From contig CAZVME010000007.1 of NCBI GenBank assembly GCA_964628835.1, positions 1 through 64,000 on the forward strand: DNA of 64,000 nt, given 5' to 3'. Each line of letters begins with the position of its first letter. Position 1 is the first letter of the stretch. Under the pieces are notes generated by a model. That model made no database searches and was not told where the DNA came from. It was given only the letters and a program-made list of their open reading frames with translations. This DNA is from JAAGZL01 sp964628835 (GTDB lineage: Bacteria > Pseudomonadota > Gammaproteobacteria > Chromatiales > Chromatiaceae). This document shows, in pieces, positions 1 to 6,882 of the stretch. Position numbers and translations under genes: made by a program.

Positions 1-29
1 CCTTTTGGGGACTTGGATGTCCCAAAAGG
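1..29. repeat. 9-bp inverted repeat at the window edge
   Basis: Perfect arms ccttttggg (1-9) and cccaaaagg (21-29) flank an 11-base spacer. The repeat lies just after the stop of the minus-strand inverse-autotransporter gene, so it could be the stem of its transcription terminator. The bases that would form the U-tract on that strand are outside the window, so this cannot be decided. Confidence 0.4.
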
Positions 30-31
30 CA

Positions 32-1444
32 TCACGAGATCAAAGACTCGCTTATTCCAGAATTGCTCATATAGATGCCATCTCTTTCGCTCTCAATCTG
101 AATATCCCGGAAAGTAATGGTGCGGTTGTCATTGCCACTACCATCAGCAGGGCGACCTAAATAGATTCCGTTGCGGTCGATATCGCTGATCGATAACTGG
201 GTAAAGGCACCAGAAAAAGCGTTGAGTTCAGAGTTGATCCCATCCATACCGCCTTGAAACGTGAGCCCCGCTATATGTGCACGGCTGCCCATCAGGGCTA
301 ACGTATGTTCACCAGAAGCACCTTCCAGCCGGCCGCTGGTGCCGGGTGCTGTGAAGCTGGCTATGGCGCCACTCTTTTGCCCACGCACAGGTATGGTTGA
401 ACCGCCGCCCTGCAGCGTCTGTCTGCCCTGCAAGGTCTGCGGACCGGTCACGTTGCCATTTTGGATAAGCAAGCTGTCATTGCCGGCTGCCGTAGAGGTG
501 GCTGTGACAGAACCGGCCCCATCAATATAGGCCACCCGGTCAAAGGGCACCTCGGTATAGAAGTCTTCCACCCCTTCCTTTTCCGACTGGCCAAAGACAA
601 TGTCGGTATCCCGCTCCAGTCCCGCGACCATGCGCCTTGCCTGTCCCGTTAACGTCCCTTTGGAACTGGAGCCAGCACCAAATGGTATGCGCAGACGTAG
701 GCCGATCTGGTGGCGGTCTCGGCGCAAATCGTCATCCGAGTATTCGTACTCCGCCGTAAGCCGTGAACCGGGTAGGCTGGGGAGGATATCGTTGAGCGCC
801 AGTTCAACCCGGGCTTTTGGCCCCTTGACCGATTTGTAACTCTCGTCGTGATCGAAATAGAAACCGCCGACATAGAGGCCCAATATCCCTGAATCACCAC
901 CAACCGGCAGGCGCAGGCCAACCTCGGCGTCAACACCATGCTGTGCCACTTCCCGACCACCGACCATATAGATGTTGTTGCCTTTCAGCAGTACGTCGGC
1001 AAAACTGCCGCCAGCCTTTTGTGGAGAGGTTGCAGGACCATACCAGTTGAAACGTGCGTCAAGCGACTCCGAGAGGGCCTCAAAACCGCCAGACAGTTGC
1101 CAGAAGTTGTTGTCGTGATCGGTGTGGCGTAGATCGGCTCCTATCCAGGCTCCATAATTGAAGAGGGAATCAGACATCTGCCTATAGCCCAGAGCCAAGT
1201 TGCCTTCCATGATTCCACGTTCAAACAGCTTGCCCCGAATATCAGTGAAGAAGAGGCTATCTGTATCCTGTGTCAGGGGTGCAAACAGCACCACTTCGCC
1301 GCGGCTTGCGTTGTCTGTACCGTAGTAACCACCGAATTCGATCCAGGGATTCCATTTGTTATCCGCCGCACCTACCGGAGCGGCAACTCCGAGGCATAGC
1401 AGCAAAATGAATGGTGGAATCCAACTCTTTTTCTTTTTCGACAT
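32..1444 (-). CDS. inverse autotransporter beta-barrel protein with short beta-helix passenger
   Basis: 470 residues. The N-terminus is basic followed by a hydrophobic stretch ending VAAPVGAADN, a clear signal peptide. Residues ~30-260 are rich in alternating aromatic/polar strands (WIEFGGYYGTDNASRGE, YRQMSDSLFNYGAWIGADLR, LRIPFG), the pattern of the intimin/invasin-type inverse autotransporter barrel, which sits in the outer membrane with its passenger C-terminal. Residues ~310-470 look like a right-handed parallel beta-helix (short repeats with HIAGLTFQGG, LSISDIDRNGIYLG, RDGIYMSN). The passenger is short and ends abruptly about 100 residues into the helix, so the gene may be truncated by a frameshift or premature stop; the continuation lies beyond the window. 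No strong Shine-Dalgarno precedes the ATG. Probable adhesin or surface protein. Confidence 0.72.
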   Translation of the reverse strand: MSKKKKSWIPPFILLLCLGVAAPVGAADNKWNPWIEFGGYYGTDNASRGEVVLFAPLTQDTDSLFFTDIRGKLFERGIMEGNLALGYRQMSDSLFNYGAWIGADLRHTDHDNNFWQLSGGFEALSESLDARFNWYGPATSPQKAGGSFADVLLKGNNIYMVGGREVAQHGVDAEVGLRLPVGGDSGILGLYVGGFYFDHDESYKSVKGPKARVELALNDILPSLPGSRLTAEYEYSDDDLRRDRHQIGLRLRIPFGAGSSSKGTLTGQARRMVAGLERDTDIVFGQSEKEGVEDFYTEVPFDRVAYIDGAGSVTATSTAAGNDSLLIQNGNVTGPQTLQGRQTLQGGGSTIPVRGQKSGAIASFTAPGTSGRLEGASGEHTLALMGSRAHIAGLTFQGGMDGINSELNAFSGAFTQLSISDIDRNGIYLGRPADGSGNDNRTITFRDIQIESERDGIYMSNSGISESLIS

Positions 1445-1461
1445 GGTCGTTTTGCATGAGG

Positions 1462-1490
1462 TTTATATGATTGAGTAAACATGATATCAA
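1462..1490 (-). promoter_or_regulatory. sigma-70 promoter of the inverse autotransporter gene
   Basis: On the minus strand TTGATA (1490-1485) and TATAAA (1467-1462) each match consensus at 5 of 6 bases and are separated by exactly 17 bases. Transcription would start near 1455, leaving only about 10 bases of leader before the ATG at 1444, which agrees with the lack of a visible Shine-Dalgarno sequence. Confidence 0.5.
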
Positions 1491-1685
1491 TTAAATTATG
1501 AACTTGTAAGCGTCACGAGAGATTGCTGGCAACGCTCTTTTAAACCTAGAGGCTAATGGCGGGTTTTGGCACAACTCGGCCCATGAGGAACAATAACGAT
1601 ATGTCTGCTTTGGGGAGGTTAGAGCAAATCTGACGCTGACTGTTTGATCAAGTCTGAGTTACTACAGTTAAAGCCATATGGTGGG

Positions 1686-1713
1686 GTAGGGGGAAGCCAA
1701 GGCTTCCCCCTAC
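1686..1713. terminator. perfect 13-bp hairpin after the 51-residue ORF
   Basis: Arms gtagggggaagcc (1686-1698) and ggcttccccctac (1701-1713) are perfectly complementary around a 2-base centre. The hairpin starts 10 bases after the stop codon of the small minus-strand ORF. There is no U-tract on the minus strand (it runs into ccccacc); on the plus strand it is followed by an A/T-rich stretch. It may be a factor-dependent terminator or an mRNA-stabilising structure. Confidence 0.45.
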
Positions 1714-1723
1714 TAATATAATT

Positions 1724-1879
1724 TTAAGTGCAAGAACCGCAGCAGACGCCAGGACGTTCCTCTTCCTTCTTCTCGTCTGAGGACTCATCCTGAACTTCAA
1801 CCTTGATTGAAATTGATGCTCCCAGCTTATCTTTACTGTCTTTCTCTTCAGTTGAACTCTTCTCTATCTCTTCGCTCAT
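1724..1879 (-). CDS. small acidic protein with C-terminal Cys cluster
   Basis: 51 residues, unrecognised. The body is highly charged (MSEEIEKSSTEEKDSKDKLG, then a DESSDEKKEEE run), with a short beta-like stretch ASISIKVEVQ between, and the C-terminus is GVCCGSCT. The open frame continues upstream through the tRNA-Val gene, so the ATG at 1879 is the sensible start; AAGGA lies 11 bases upstream. It is followed immediately by a perfect hairpin. The CCxxC tail could bind metal or be modified as in some peptide precursors, but no maturation gene is adjacent, so no function is assigned. A non-coding explanation remains possible. Confidence 0.45.
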   Translation of the reverse strand: MSEEIEKSSTEEKDSKDKLGASISIKVEVQDESSDEKKEEERPGVCCGSCT

Positions 1880-1948
1880 GTCACTGTGTATCCTTGTACT
1901 AGGGTAATAACAACCGCAAACACCTTGATAAGGTGCGGGGATGTGAAT

Positions 1949-2023
1949 TGGTGGGCGGTCGCAGGATCGAACTGCGGACCCCTGCCGTGTGAAGGCAGTG
2001 CTCTCCCGCTGAGCTAACCGCCC
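1949..2023 (-). tRNA. tRNA-Val (anticodon CAC)
   Basis: The minus strand folds as a complete cloverleaf: acceptor GGGCGGT pairs with ACCGCCC, D-arm TTAGCTCAGCGGGAG, anticodon stem CTGCC/GGCAG with loop TTCACAC, T-arm with GTTCGATC, discriminator A and encoded CCA at 1949-1951. The anticodon CAC reads GUG valine codons. Confidence 0.95.
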
Positions 2024-2049
2024 AGTGTTGTCACTCACTGAGACCGCGA

Positions 2050-2078
2050 ATTCTACTGCATGCCTGTTCTATCCTCAA
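2050..2078 (-). promoter_or_regulatory. tRNA-Val promoter
   Basis: On the minus strand TTGAGG (2078-2073) and TAGAAT (2055-2050) are separated by 17 bases; the -10 matches consensus at 5 of 6. The G+C-rich bases after it (tcgcgg) resemble the discriminator of stringently controlled stable-RNA promoters. The tRNA begins about 26 bases downstream. Confidence 0.5.
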
Positions 2079-2240
2079 GTTGCAGGTTTTACATATTTTC
2101 CAGGTTTTTACGCATATCTGCCAGTTGTATGGGGCCTGGCATGCTGTAGATAAATTTGGTAAATCGGCTTAATATCCCGATCAAAAATGCATCTGGTCTG
2201 CTAAAATGCCCCCCTTTTGAACAATAAAGCAATGTAATCA

Positions 2241-3650
2241 ATGATCATAAGCACCCGTTTTGCCCCCAGCCCCACAGGTTATCTGCATGTGGGAGGCGCC
2301 CGCACCGCCTTGTTTTCCTGGCTGTATGCCCGCAAGCATGGCGGCCAGTTTGTGCTGCGTATTGAAGACACCGACCTGGAACGCTCCAGCGCCGAATCGG
2401 TGAATGCGATCCTGGAGGGTATGACCTGGCTGGGCCTGGAGTATGACAAGGGGCCGTTTTACCAGACGGAACGTTTTGACCGCTACAGTGAAATCATCCA
2501 ACAGCTGATGGAGCAGGGGCTGGCCTATCGCTGCAACTGCTCGCGCGAGCGCCTGGACGTCATGCGGGATGAGGCCATGAAACGCAAGGCCAAGCCGCGT
2601 TATGACGGCCACTGCCGGAACCGGAATATCGATCCGAATGAGCCGCATGTGATCCGTTTTCGCAATCCTGAAGATGGCGTAGTGGTGGTGGATGACATGG
2701 TGCGGGGACGAGTGGCGTTTCAGAACACCGAACTGGATGATCTGATTATCCAGCGTACCGACGGTTCCCCCACCTATAATCTGACCGTGGTGGTGGATGA
2801 TATGGACATGGAGATCAGTGTGGTAATCCGCGGTGATGACCATCTGAACAACACTCCGCGCCAGATTAATATCCTGCGCGCCCTGAACCAGGAGCCACCC
2901 AAATATGCCCATGTGCCCATGATCCTGGGGGATGACGGAGCCCGTCTCTCCAAGCGTCATGGTGCCGTCAGCGTTATCCAGTATCGGGAAGATGGGTTCC
3001 TGCCTGAGGCATTGCTCAACTATCTGGTGCGCTTGGGCTGGTCCTATGGGGATCAGGAGATATTCTCTCTGGACGAGATGATCGAGCTGTTTGATATCGA
3101 CGCGGTGAACAAGGCGGCTTCCACTTTCAATACTGAGAAGCTGTTGTGGCTGAATCAGCACTATATAAAGTCCAGTGATCCGGCCAGGATCGCCCACCTG
3201 TTGAGTCCGCACATGGGTAAGCTGGGTATAGATCCCAGCCAGGGGCCTGATCTGGTGGAAGTGGTGAAGGTGCAACAGGAGCGCGCCAAGACACTGGTGG
3301 AGATGGCGGAAATCAGCGCCTTCATCTATCAGGATTTTGCTGAGTATGATGCGAAGGCGGCCAAAAAGAACCTGCGCCCGGCTGACAAAGGTCCCCTGGA
3401 GGCGGCCTTCGAGGCGTTGGCGCAACTGGAAGATTGGACACGAGAAAATCTGCACCAGACGGTGGAGCAGGTGTCTGCAGCCCTGGAGGTAAAGATGGGC
3501 AAGGTGGCCCAGCCTCTGCGGGTGGCGGTGGTGGGGCGGGCGGCATCCCCCGGCATCGACGACACCCTGTATCTGGTGGGCAAAGAGGCCAGTGTGCGGC
3601 GTATCCAACGGGCGCTGGAGTTTATCAGCCAACGGGAACAGAACGCCTGA
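2241..3650 (+). CDS. gltX: glutamyl-tRNA synthetase
   Basis: 469 residues, the usual length. Class I aminoacyl-tRNA synthetase that charges tRNA-Glu in the cytoplasm. The HIGH-type signature is PSPTGYLHVGGAR near residue 10 and the KMSKS-type loop is KLSKRHG near residue 235; the C-terminal anticodon-binding region ends with RIQRALEFISQRE. The ATG at 2241 is chosen because an upstream ATG at 2232 is followed at once by a stop. A tRNA-Glu(TTC) gene, its substrate, lies 2 kb downstream beyond glnS. Confidence 0.95.
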   Translation: MIISTRFAPSPTGYLHVGGARTALFSWLYARKHGGQFVLRIEDTDLERSSAESVNAILEGMTWLGLEYDKGPFYQTERFDRYSEIIQQLMEQGLAYRCNCSRERLDVMRDEAMKRKAKPRYDGHCRNRNIDPNEPHVIRFRNPEDGVVVVDDMVRGRVAFQNTELDDLIIQRTDGSPTYNLTVVVDDMDMEISVVIRGDDHLNNTPRQINILRALNQEPPKYAHVPMILGDDGARLSKRHGAVSVIQYREDGFLPEALLNYLVRLGWSYGDQEIFSLDEMIELFDIDAVNKAASTFNTEKLLWLNQHYIKSSDPARIAHLLSPHMGKLGIDPSQGPDLVEVVKVQQERAKTLVEMAEISAFIYQDFAEYDAKAAKKNLRPADKGPLEAAFEALAQLEDWTRENLHQTVEQVSAALEVKMGKVAQPLRVAVVGRAASPGIDDTLYLVGKEASVRRIQRALEFISQREQNA

Positions 3651-3709
3651 CCTAGCGGTTGCTGGCACTTAATCCCACTCTTAACTTACTTTAAGCAAGA
3701 AACAGATCT

Positions 3710-5407
3710 ATGAGCGAACATGAAACCACGGCGCCATCCAATTTTATCCGTCAGATCATCGATGCTGATCTGAAGGCAGGGAAGAATGCAGGACGGGTGC
3801 ACACCCGCTTCCCCCCGGAGCCCAATGGCTATCTGCACATCGGACATGCCAAATCCATCTGTCTGAATTTTGGTATTGCCCGCGACTATGCCGGTGGCAA
3901 ATGTAATCTGCGCTTTGATGACACCAATCCGCACAAAGAGAACGAGGAGTATGTGGAGTCCATCAAACAGGATGTGAGCTGGCTGGGGTTTGGTTGGGAG
4001 GATCGTCTGTTCTATGCCTCAGACTATTTCGAGCGTTTGTGCGAGTTTGCTCAGGAGCTGATCACAAACGGCAAGGCCTATGTGTGTGACCTGGATGCAG
4101 AACAGACCCGGGAGTATCGCGGCACCCTGACCGAGCCGGGTAGGGAGAGCCCCTATCGGAACCGCACCGTGGAAGAGAACCTGGAGCTGTTTCAACGCAT
4201 GCGTTCAGGTGAGTTCGAGGATGGGGCCAAGGTGTTGCGCGCAAAGATCGACATGGCCGCGCCCAACATGAACATGCGTGATCCCACCCTGTACCGTATC
4301 CGCCACGGCGTGATCCATCACCAGACCGGCAGCGAGTGGTGTCTCTACCCCATGTACGACTTCACTCACCCCATATCTGATGCCATCGAGGGGATTACCC
4401 ACTCCATCTGTACTCTGGAGTTTGAAGACCATCGTCCACTATATGACTGGGTGCTGGATAACATCAGCATCGACTGCCATCCGCAGCAGATCGAGTTCTC
4501 CCGTCTCAACCTGCAATACACGGTGATGAGCAAGCGTAAGTTGACGCAACTGGTGGATGAGGGCCATGTAAGTGGTTGGGATGACCCCAGGATGCCCACC
4601 ATTGCCGGTCTGCGTCGCCGTGGTTATACCTCAGGGTCCATTCGTACCTTCAGTGACCGCATCGGCGTCACCAAGGCCGACAACTCGGTGGAGATGGGGA
4701 TGCTCGAGGCCTGTATCCGCGAGGAACTGGACAAGAACGCCCCGCGGGCCATGGCGGTGCTGAACCCACTCAAACTGGTGCTAGAGAACTTTCCAGAAGA
4801 CCAGGTGGAGGAGCTGCAGGCGCCCAATCACCCCAAATATGACTCCATGGGCAGCCGTACCCTGAAATTCACCCGAGAGATCTACATCGACCGGGCCGAT
4901 TTTCGGGAGGAGGCCAACAAGAAATACAAACGTATGGTTACCGGCGGTGAGGTGCGGTTGCGCAACTCCTATGTGATCAAGTGTGAGCAGGTGATCAAGG
5001 ATGATTCTGGCGAGATCACAGAGCTACGTTGCAGCTACGATCCAGACACCCTGGGGGCCAATCCACAAGGGCGCAAGGTGCGGGGAGTGATCCACTGGGT
5101 CTCAGCCACTGAGGGGGTAAAGGCTGAGGTGCGGCTGTATGACCGTCTATTCAGCCACGCAACTCCAGATGCGGACAAGGAGGTGGAATCCTTCATTGAT
5201 CACCTCAATCCAGACTCTCTTAGCACAGCAGCTGAATGTGTAGTGGAGCCAAGCATTGCCACCGCCGAGCCTGGGAGCCAGTTCCAGTTTGAGCGTGAGG
5301 GCTATTTTTGTGTGGACAGCAGAGAGTCCAGCCCAGAGAAGCTGGTATTCAATCGCACCGTTAGCCTGCGTGACTCCTGGGCCAAGATTGAAGGCAAGGG
5401 GAAATAG
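3710..5407 (+). CDS. glnS: glutaminyl-tRNA synthetase
   Basis: 565 residues. Class I synthetase attaching glutamine to tRNA-Gln, as in other gammaproteobacteria that charge this tRNA directly. The HIGH motif is PEPNGYLHIGHAKS near residue 35 and the KMSKS loop is VMSKRKL near residue 270. The C-terminal half is the two beta-barrel anticodon-binding domain (RVTGGEVRLRN-like stretch MVTGGEVRLRNSYVIKC). It follows gltX by 59 bases on the same strand and precedes two tRNA genes. Confidence 0.95.
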   Translation: MSEHETTAPSNFIRQIIDADLKAGKNAGRVHTRFPPEPNGYLHIGHAKSICLNFGIARDYAGGKCNLRFDDTNPHKENEEYVESIKQDVSWLGFGWEDRLFYASDYFERLCEFAQELITNGKAYVCDLDAEQTREYRGTLTEPGRESPYRNRTVEENLELFQRMRSGEFEDGAKVLRAKIDMAAPNMNMRDPTLYRIRHGVIHHQTGSEWCLYPMYDFTHPISDAIEGITHSICTLEFEDHRPLYDWVLDNISIDCHPQQIEFSRLNLQYTVMSKRKLTQLVDEGHVSGWDDPRMPTIAGLRRRGYTSGSIRTFSDRIGVTKADNSVEMGMLEACIREELDKNAPRAMAVLNPLKLVLENFPEDQVEELQAPNHPKYDSMGSRTLKFTREIYIDRADFREEANKKYKRMVTGGEVRLRNSYVIKCEQVIKDDSGEITELRCSYDPDTLGANPQGRKVRGVIHWVSATEGVKAEVRLYDRLFSHATPDADKEVESFIDHLNPDSLSTAAECVVEPSIATAEPGSQFQFEREGYFCVDSRESSPEKLVFNRTVSLRDSWAKIEGKGK

Positions 5408-5449
5408 CCCGGCAACTGGTAAAAGGCTGAAGAAACCCCAAAAAATGGC

Positions 5450-5478
5450 TAGACAAAACGGCCTGCTTCCCCTAATAT
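5450..5478 (+). promoter_or_regulatory. tRNA-Ala/tRNA-Glu promoter
   Basis: TAGACA (5450-5455, 5 of 6) and TAATAT (5473-5478, 4 of 6) are spaced 17 bases apart, followed by the G+C-rich tcgcc expected of a stringent stable-RNA promoter. The tRNA-Ala gene begins at 5496, so the start of transcription would be about 10 bases before it. Confidence 0.45.
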
Positions 5479-5495
5479 TCGCCACTTGATTTTTC

Positions 5496-5571
5496 GGGGC
5501 CATAGCTCAGCTGGGAGAGCGCTACACTGGCAGTGTAGAGGTCGACGGTTCGATCCCGTCTGGCTCCACCA
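5496..5571 (+). tRNA. tRNA-Ala (anticodon GGC)
   Basis: Acceptor GGGGCCA pairs with TGGCTCC including the G3-U70 wobble that identifies alanine tRNAs. The anticodon stem CTACA/TGTAG encloses loop CTGGCAG, giving anticodon GGC. The T-arm contains GGTTCGATCC, discriminator A, and CCA is encoded. It is co-oriented with the tRNA-Glu gene 54 bases downstream. Confidence 0.95.
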
Positions 5572-5625
5572 AACAAATAAAATTCGGTCGGACGATGGGA
5601 CCGGGTTTTTACATAGAGTTTCACT

Positions 5626-5701
5626 GTCCCCATCGTCTAGAGGCCTAGGACACTGGCCTTTCACGCCGGTAACAGGGGTTCGAACCCCCTTGGGGACGCC
5701 A
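5626..5701 (+). tRNA. tRNA-Glu (anticodon TTC)
   Basis: Acceptor GTCCCCA pairs with TGGGGAC, discriminator G, encoded CCA. The anticodon loop CTTTCAC gives TTC, and the T-arm is GGGTTCGAACCCC-like. Probably co-transcribed with the preceding tRNA-Ala, ending at the terminator at 5713-5739. Confidence 0.95.
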
Positions 5702-5712
5702 ATATAAACAAA

Positions 5713-5739
5713 GGCTTAGGGTTTTCCTGGGCCTTTTTT
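5713..5739 (+). terminator. Rho-independent terminator after tRNA-Glu
   Basis: An 8-bp stem ggcttagg/cctgggcc (with two G-U pairs) around loop gtttt is followed directly by six T residues. It lies 11 bases after the tRNA-Glu CCA end, as expected for the end of the tRNA transcript. Confidence 0.75.
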
Positions 5740-5854
5740 ATTGCCTGTACTTCATGCGTATTTAAGAGTAGTTTGTATATTATACATACACGATTGTAAC
5801 TCTTTATTTGCACTACATTCGGCGCATAGTATTAAGGAAAGGCAGTCACTCTAA

Positions 5855-6166
5855 TTAATATGCATTCAATTCAGTTATTCCTAATTTCTCCAGTGATTTT
5901 CTGTTTCCACTGATCATCGCTACATAGCTATTTTTAAATCTATAGCCAATTTGTGTATCACAGATAGTCATCCCGCCAAAAAGCTGAACTGTCCAAACCG
6001 ACAATCCAGTATCCAATTCACTAATCATGCCTTTATATCTAACTGTGTCACCTCCGAGTACATTTTCAACCTTGTATCTTGTTGACAATGAGAATAAATT
6101 CCTTACAAGCTCTATACCTGTTGGTGATGGAGTGAAAACCTCAAAATCACTGTCTGTTGGTAGCAC
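5855..6166 (-). CDS. hypothetical protein, second gene of a two-gene operon
   Basis: 103 residues from a GTG start, unrecognised. There is no signal peptide or transmembrane segment; the C-terminal half has alternating hydrophobic residues (TVQLFGGMTICDTQIGYRF) that suggest beta-strands. It begins 4 bases after the stop of the upstream small membrane protein, which supports translational coupling. The region is A+T-rich compared with its neighbours. The start could be at a later codon. Confidence 0.45.
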   Translation of the reverse strand: MLPTDSDFEVFTPSPTGIELVRNLFSLSTRYKVENVLGGDTVRYKGMISELDTGLSVWTVQLFGGMTICDTQIGYRFKNSYVAMISGNRKSLEKLGITELNAY

Positions 6167-6170
6167 TTTT

Positions 6171-6359
6171 TTAGTTATTGGAACTGAACATACTAGCTAT
6201 CCATACACCTACCCAATAAACCACCCAAAGAACCGCTAGGCCCACAGCTAATGTCCTCATGGTGATAAATATCCCAGGACTGTGGATTGTAAAAGCATAG
6301 GCAACCCATAATATAGAAAATATTACAAAGGCCCTAGAGAACCATTCTCGAATAATCAT
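6171..6359 (-). CDS. small two-helix membrane protein, hypothetical
   Basis: 62 residues with two hydrophobic segments, ~9-25 (AFVIFSILWVAYAF) and ~34-56 (TLAVGLAVLWVVYWVGVWIA), so a small inner-membrane protein. AGGA stands 7 bases before the ATG, a good ribosome-binding site. It forms an apparent operon with the 103-residue hypothetical protein immediately downstream. The family is not recognised. Confidence 0.5.
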   Translation of the reverse strand: MIIREWFSRAFVIFSILWVAYAFTIHSPGIFITMRTLAVGLAVLWVVYWVGVWIASMFSSNN

Positions 6360-6882
6360 TAATTAATCCTAAATAACATGCAGTTTGCTTGGTCTTAGTG
6401 CTAGGTCACAGGTGCCTTTTCAGGCTTTAATTTCTACTCTACCCGTAGGAAAAGACATATAGGCTATAGCTGCCGAAATACCCTGCCATACTACCTACAG
6501 CAGCTCTAACTGAGCGTCTATAAAACTCAATTGTGATTTCAGTGCATTTCGCCTGCATTGAAGATTACATGTCCCCTTTGTTGTCTCGAAGGCTAGCAAC
6601 AGTAGAGTGGGTAAATAGCCTGACCCTTGCCATATAGAGGCTATAGAATTTGGAGGGATGGTGCATGAATAAATATCAATTATCCTCATCATGCGAGGAG
6701 TAATAGGTAGTAGCAGGACGCTTGGTCCAGGCAAAGCTGGGGTTATGGTGTGATTTAAAGGTTTTTCCGGTCAGTAGTCGCGTAGCGTCAGTTTGGATGA
6801 TATGCTCAAGAAATAGTGAATATTATAATAAACTAATCAATTATTAGCTCCAGGTTTGAGCGCACATAAAAAGGTTTGAGAT
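6360..6882. other. gene-poor interval upstream of soeA
   Basis: 523 bases without a convincing gene. A 79-residue minus-strand frame (6495-6734) shows no family features. A perfect TATAAT at 6824-6829 on the plus strand could be the -10 of the soeABC promoter, with transcription starting near 6836, but the base composition offers no good -35 at 16-18 bases upstream, so an activator may be needed. Confidence 0.35.

Noticed and set aside
2238..3668. 476-residue minus-strand frame opposite gltX
   Set aside because: Mirror of the gltX codons, rich in His/Gln/Leu with no family features.
6495..6734. 79-residue minus-strand frame before soeA
   Set aside because: No recognisable domain, no partner gene, and lies in a gene-poor interval.
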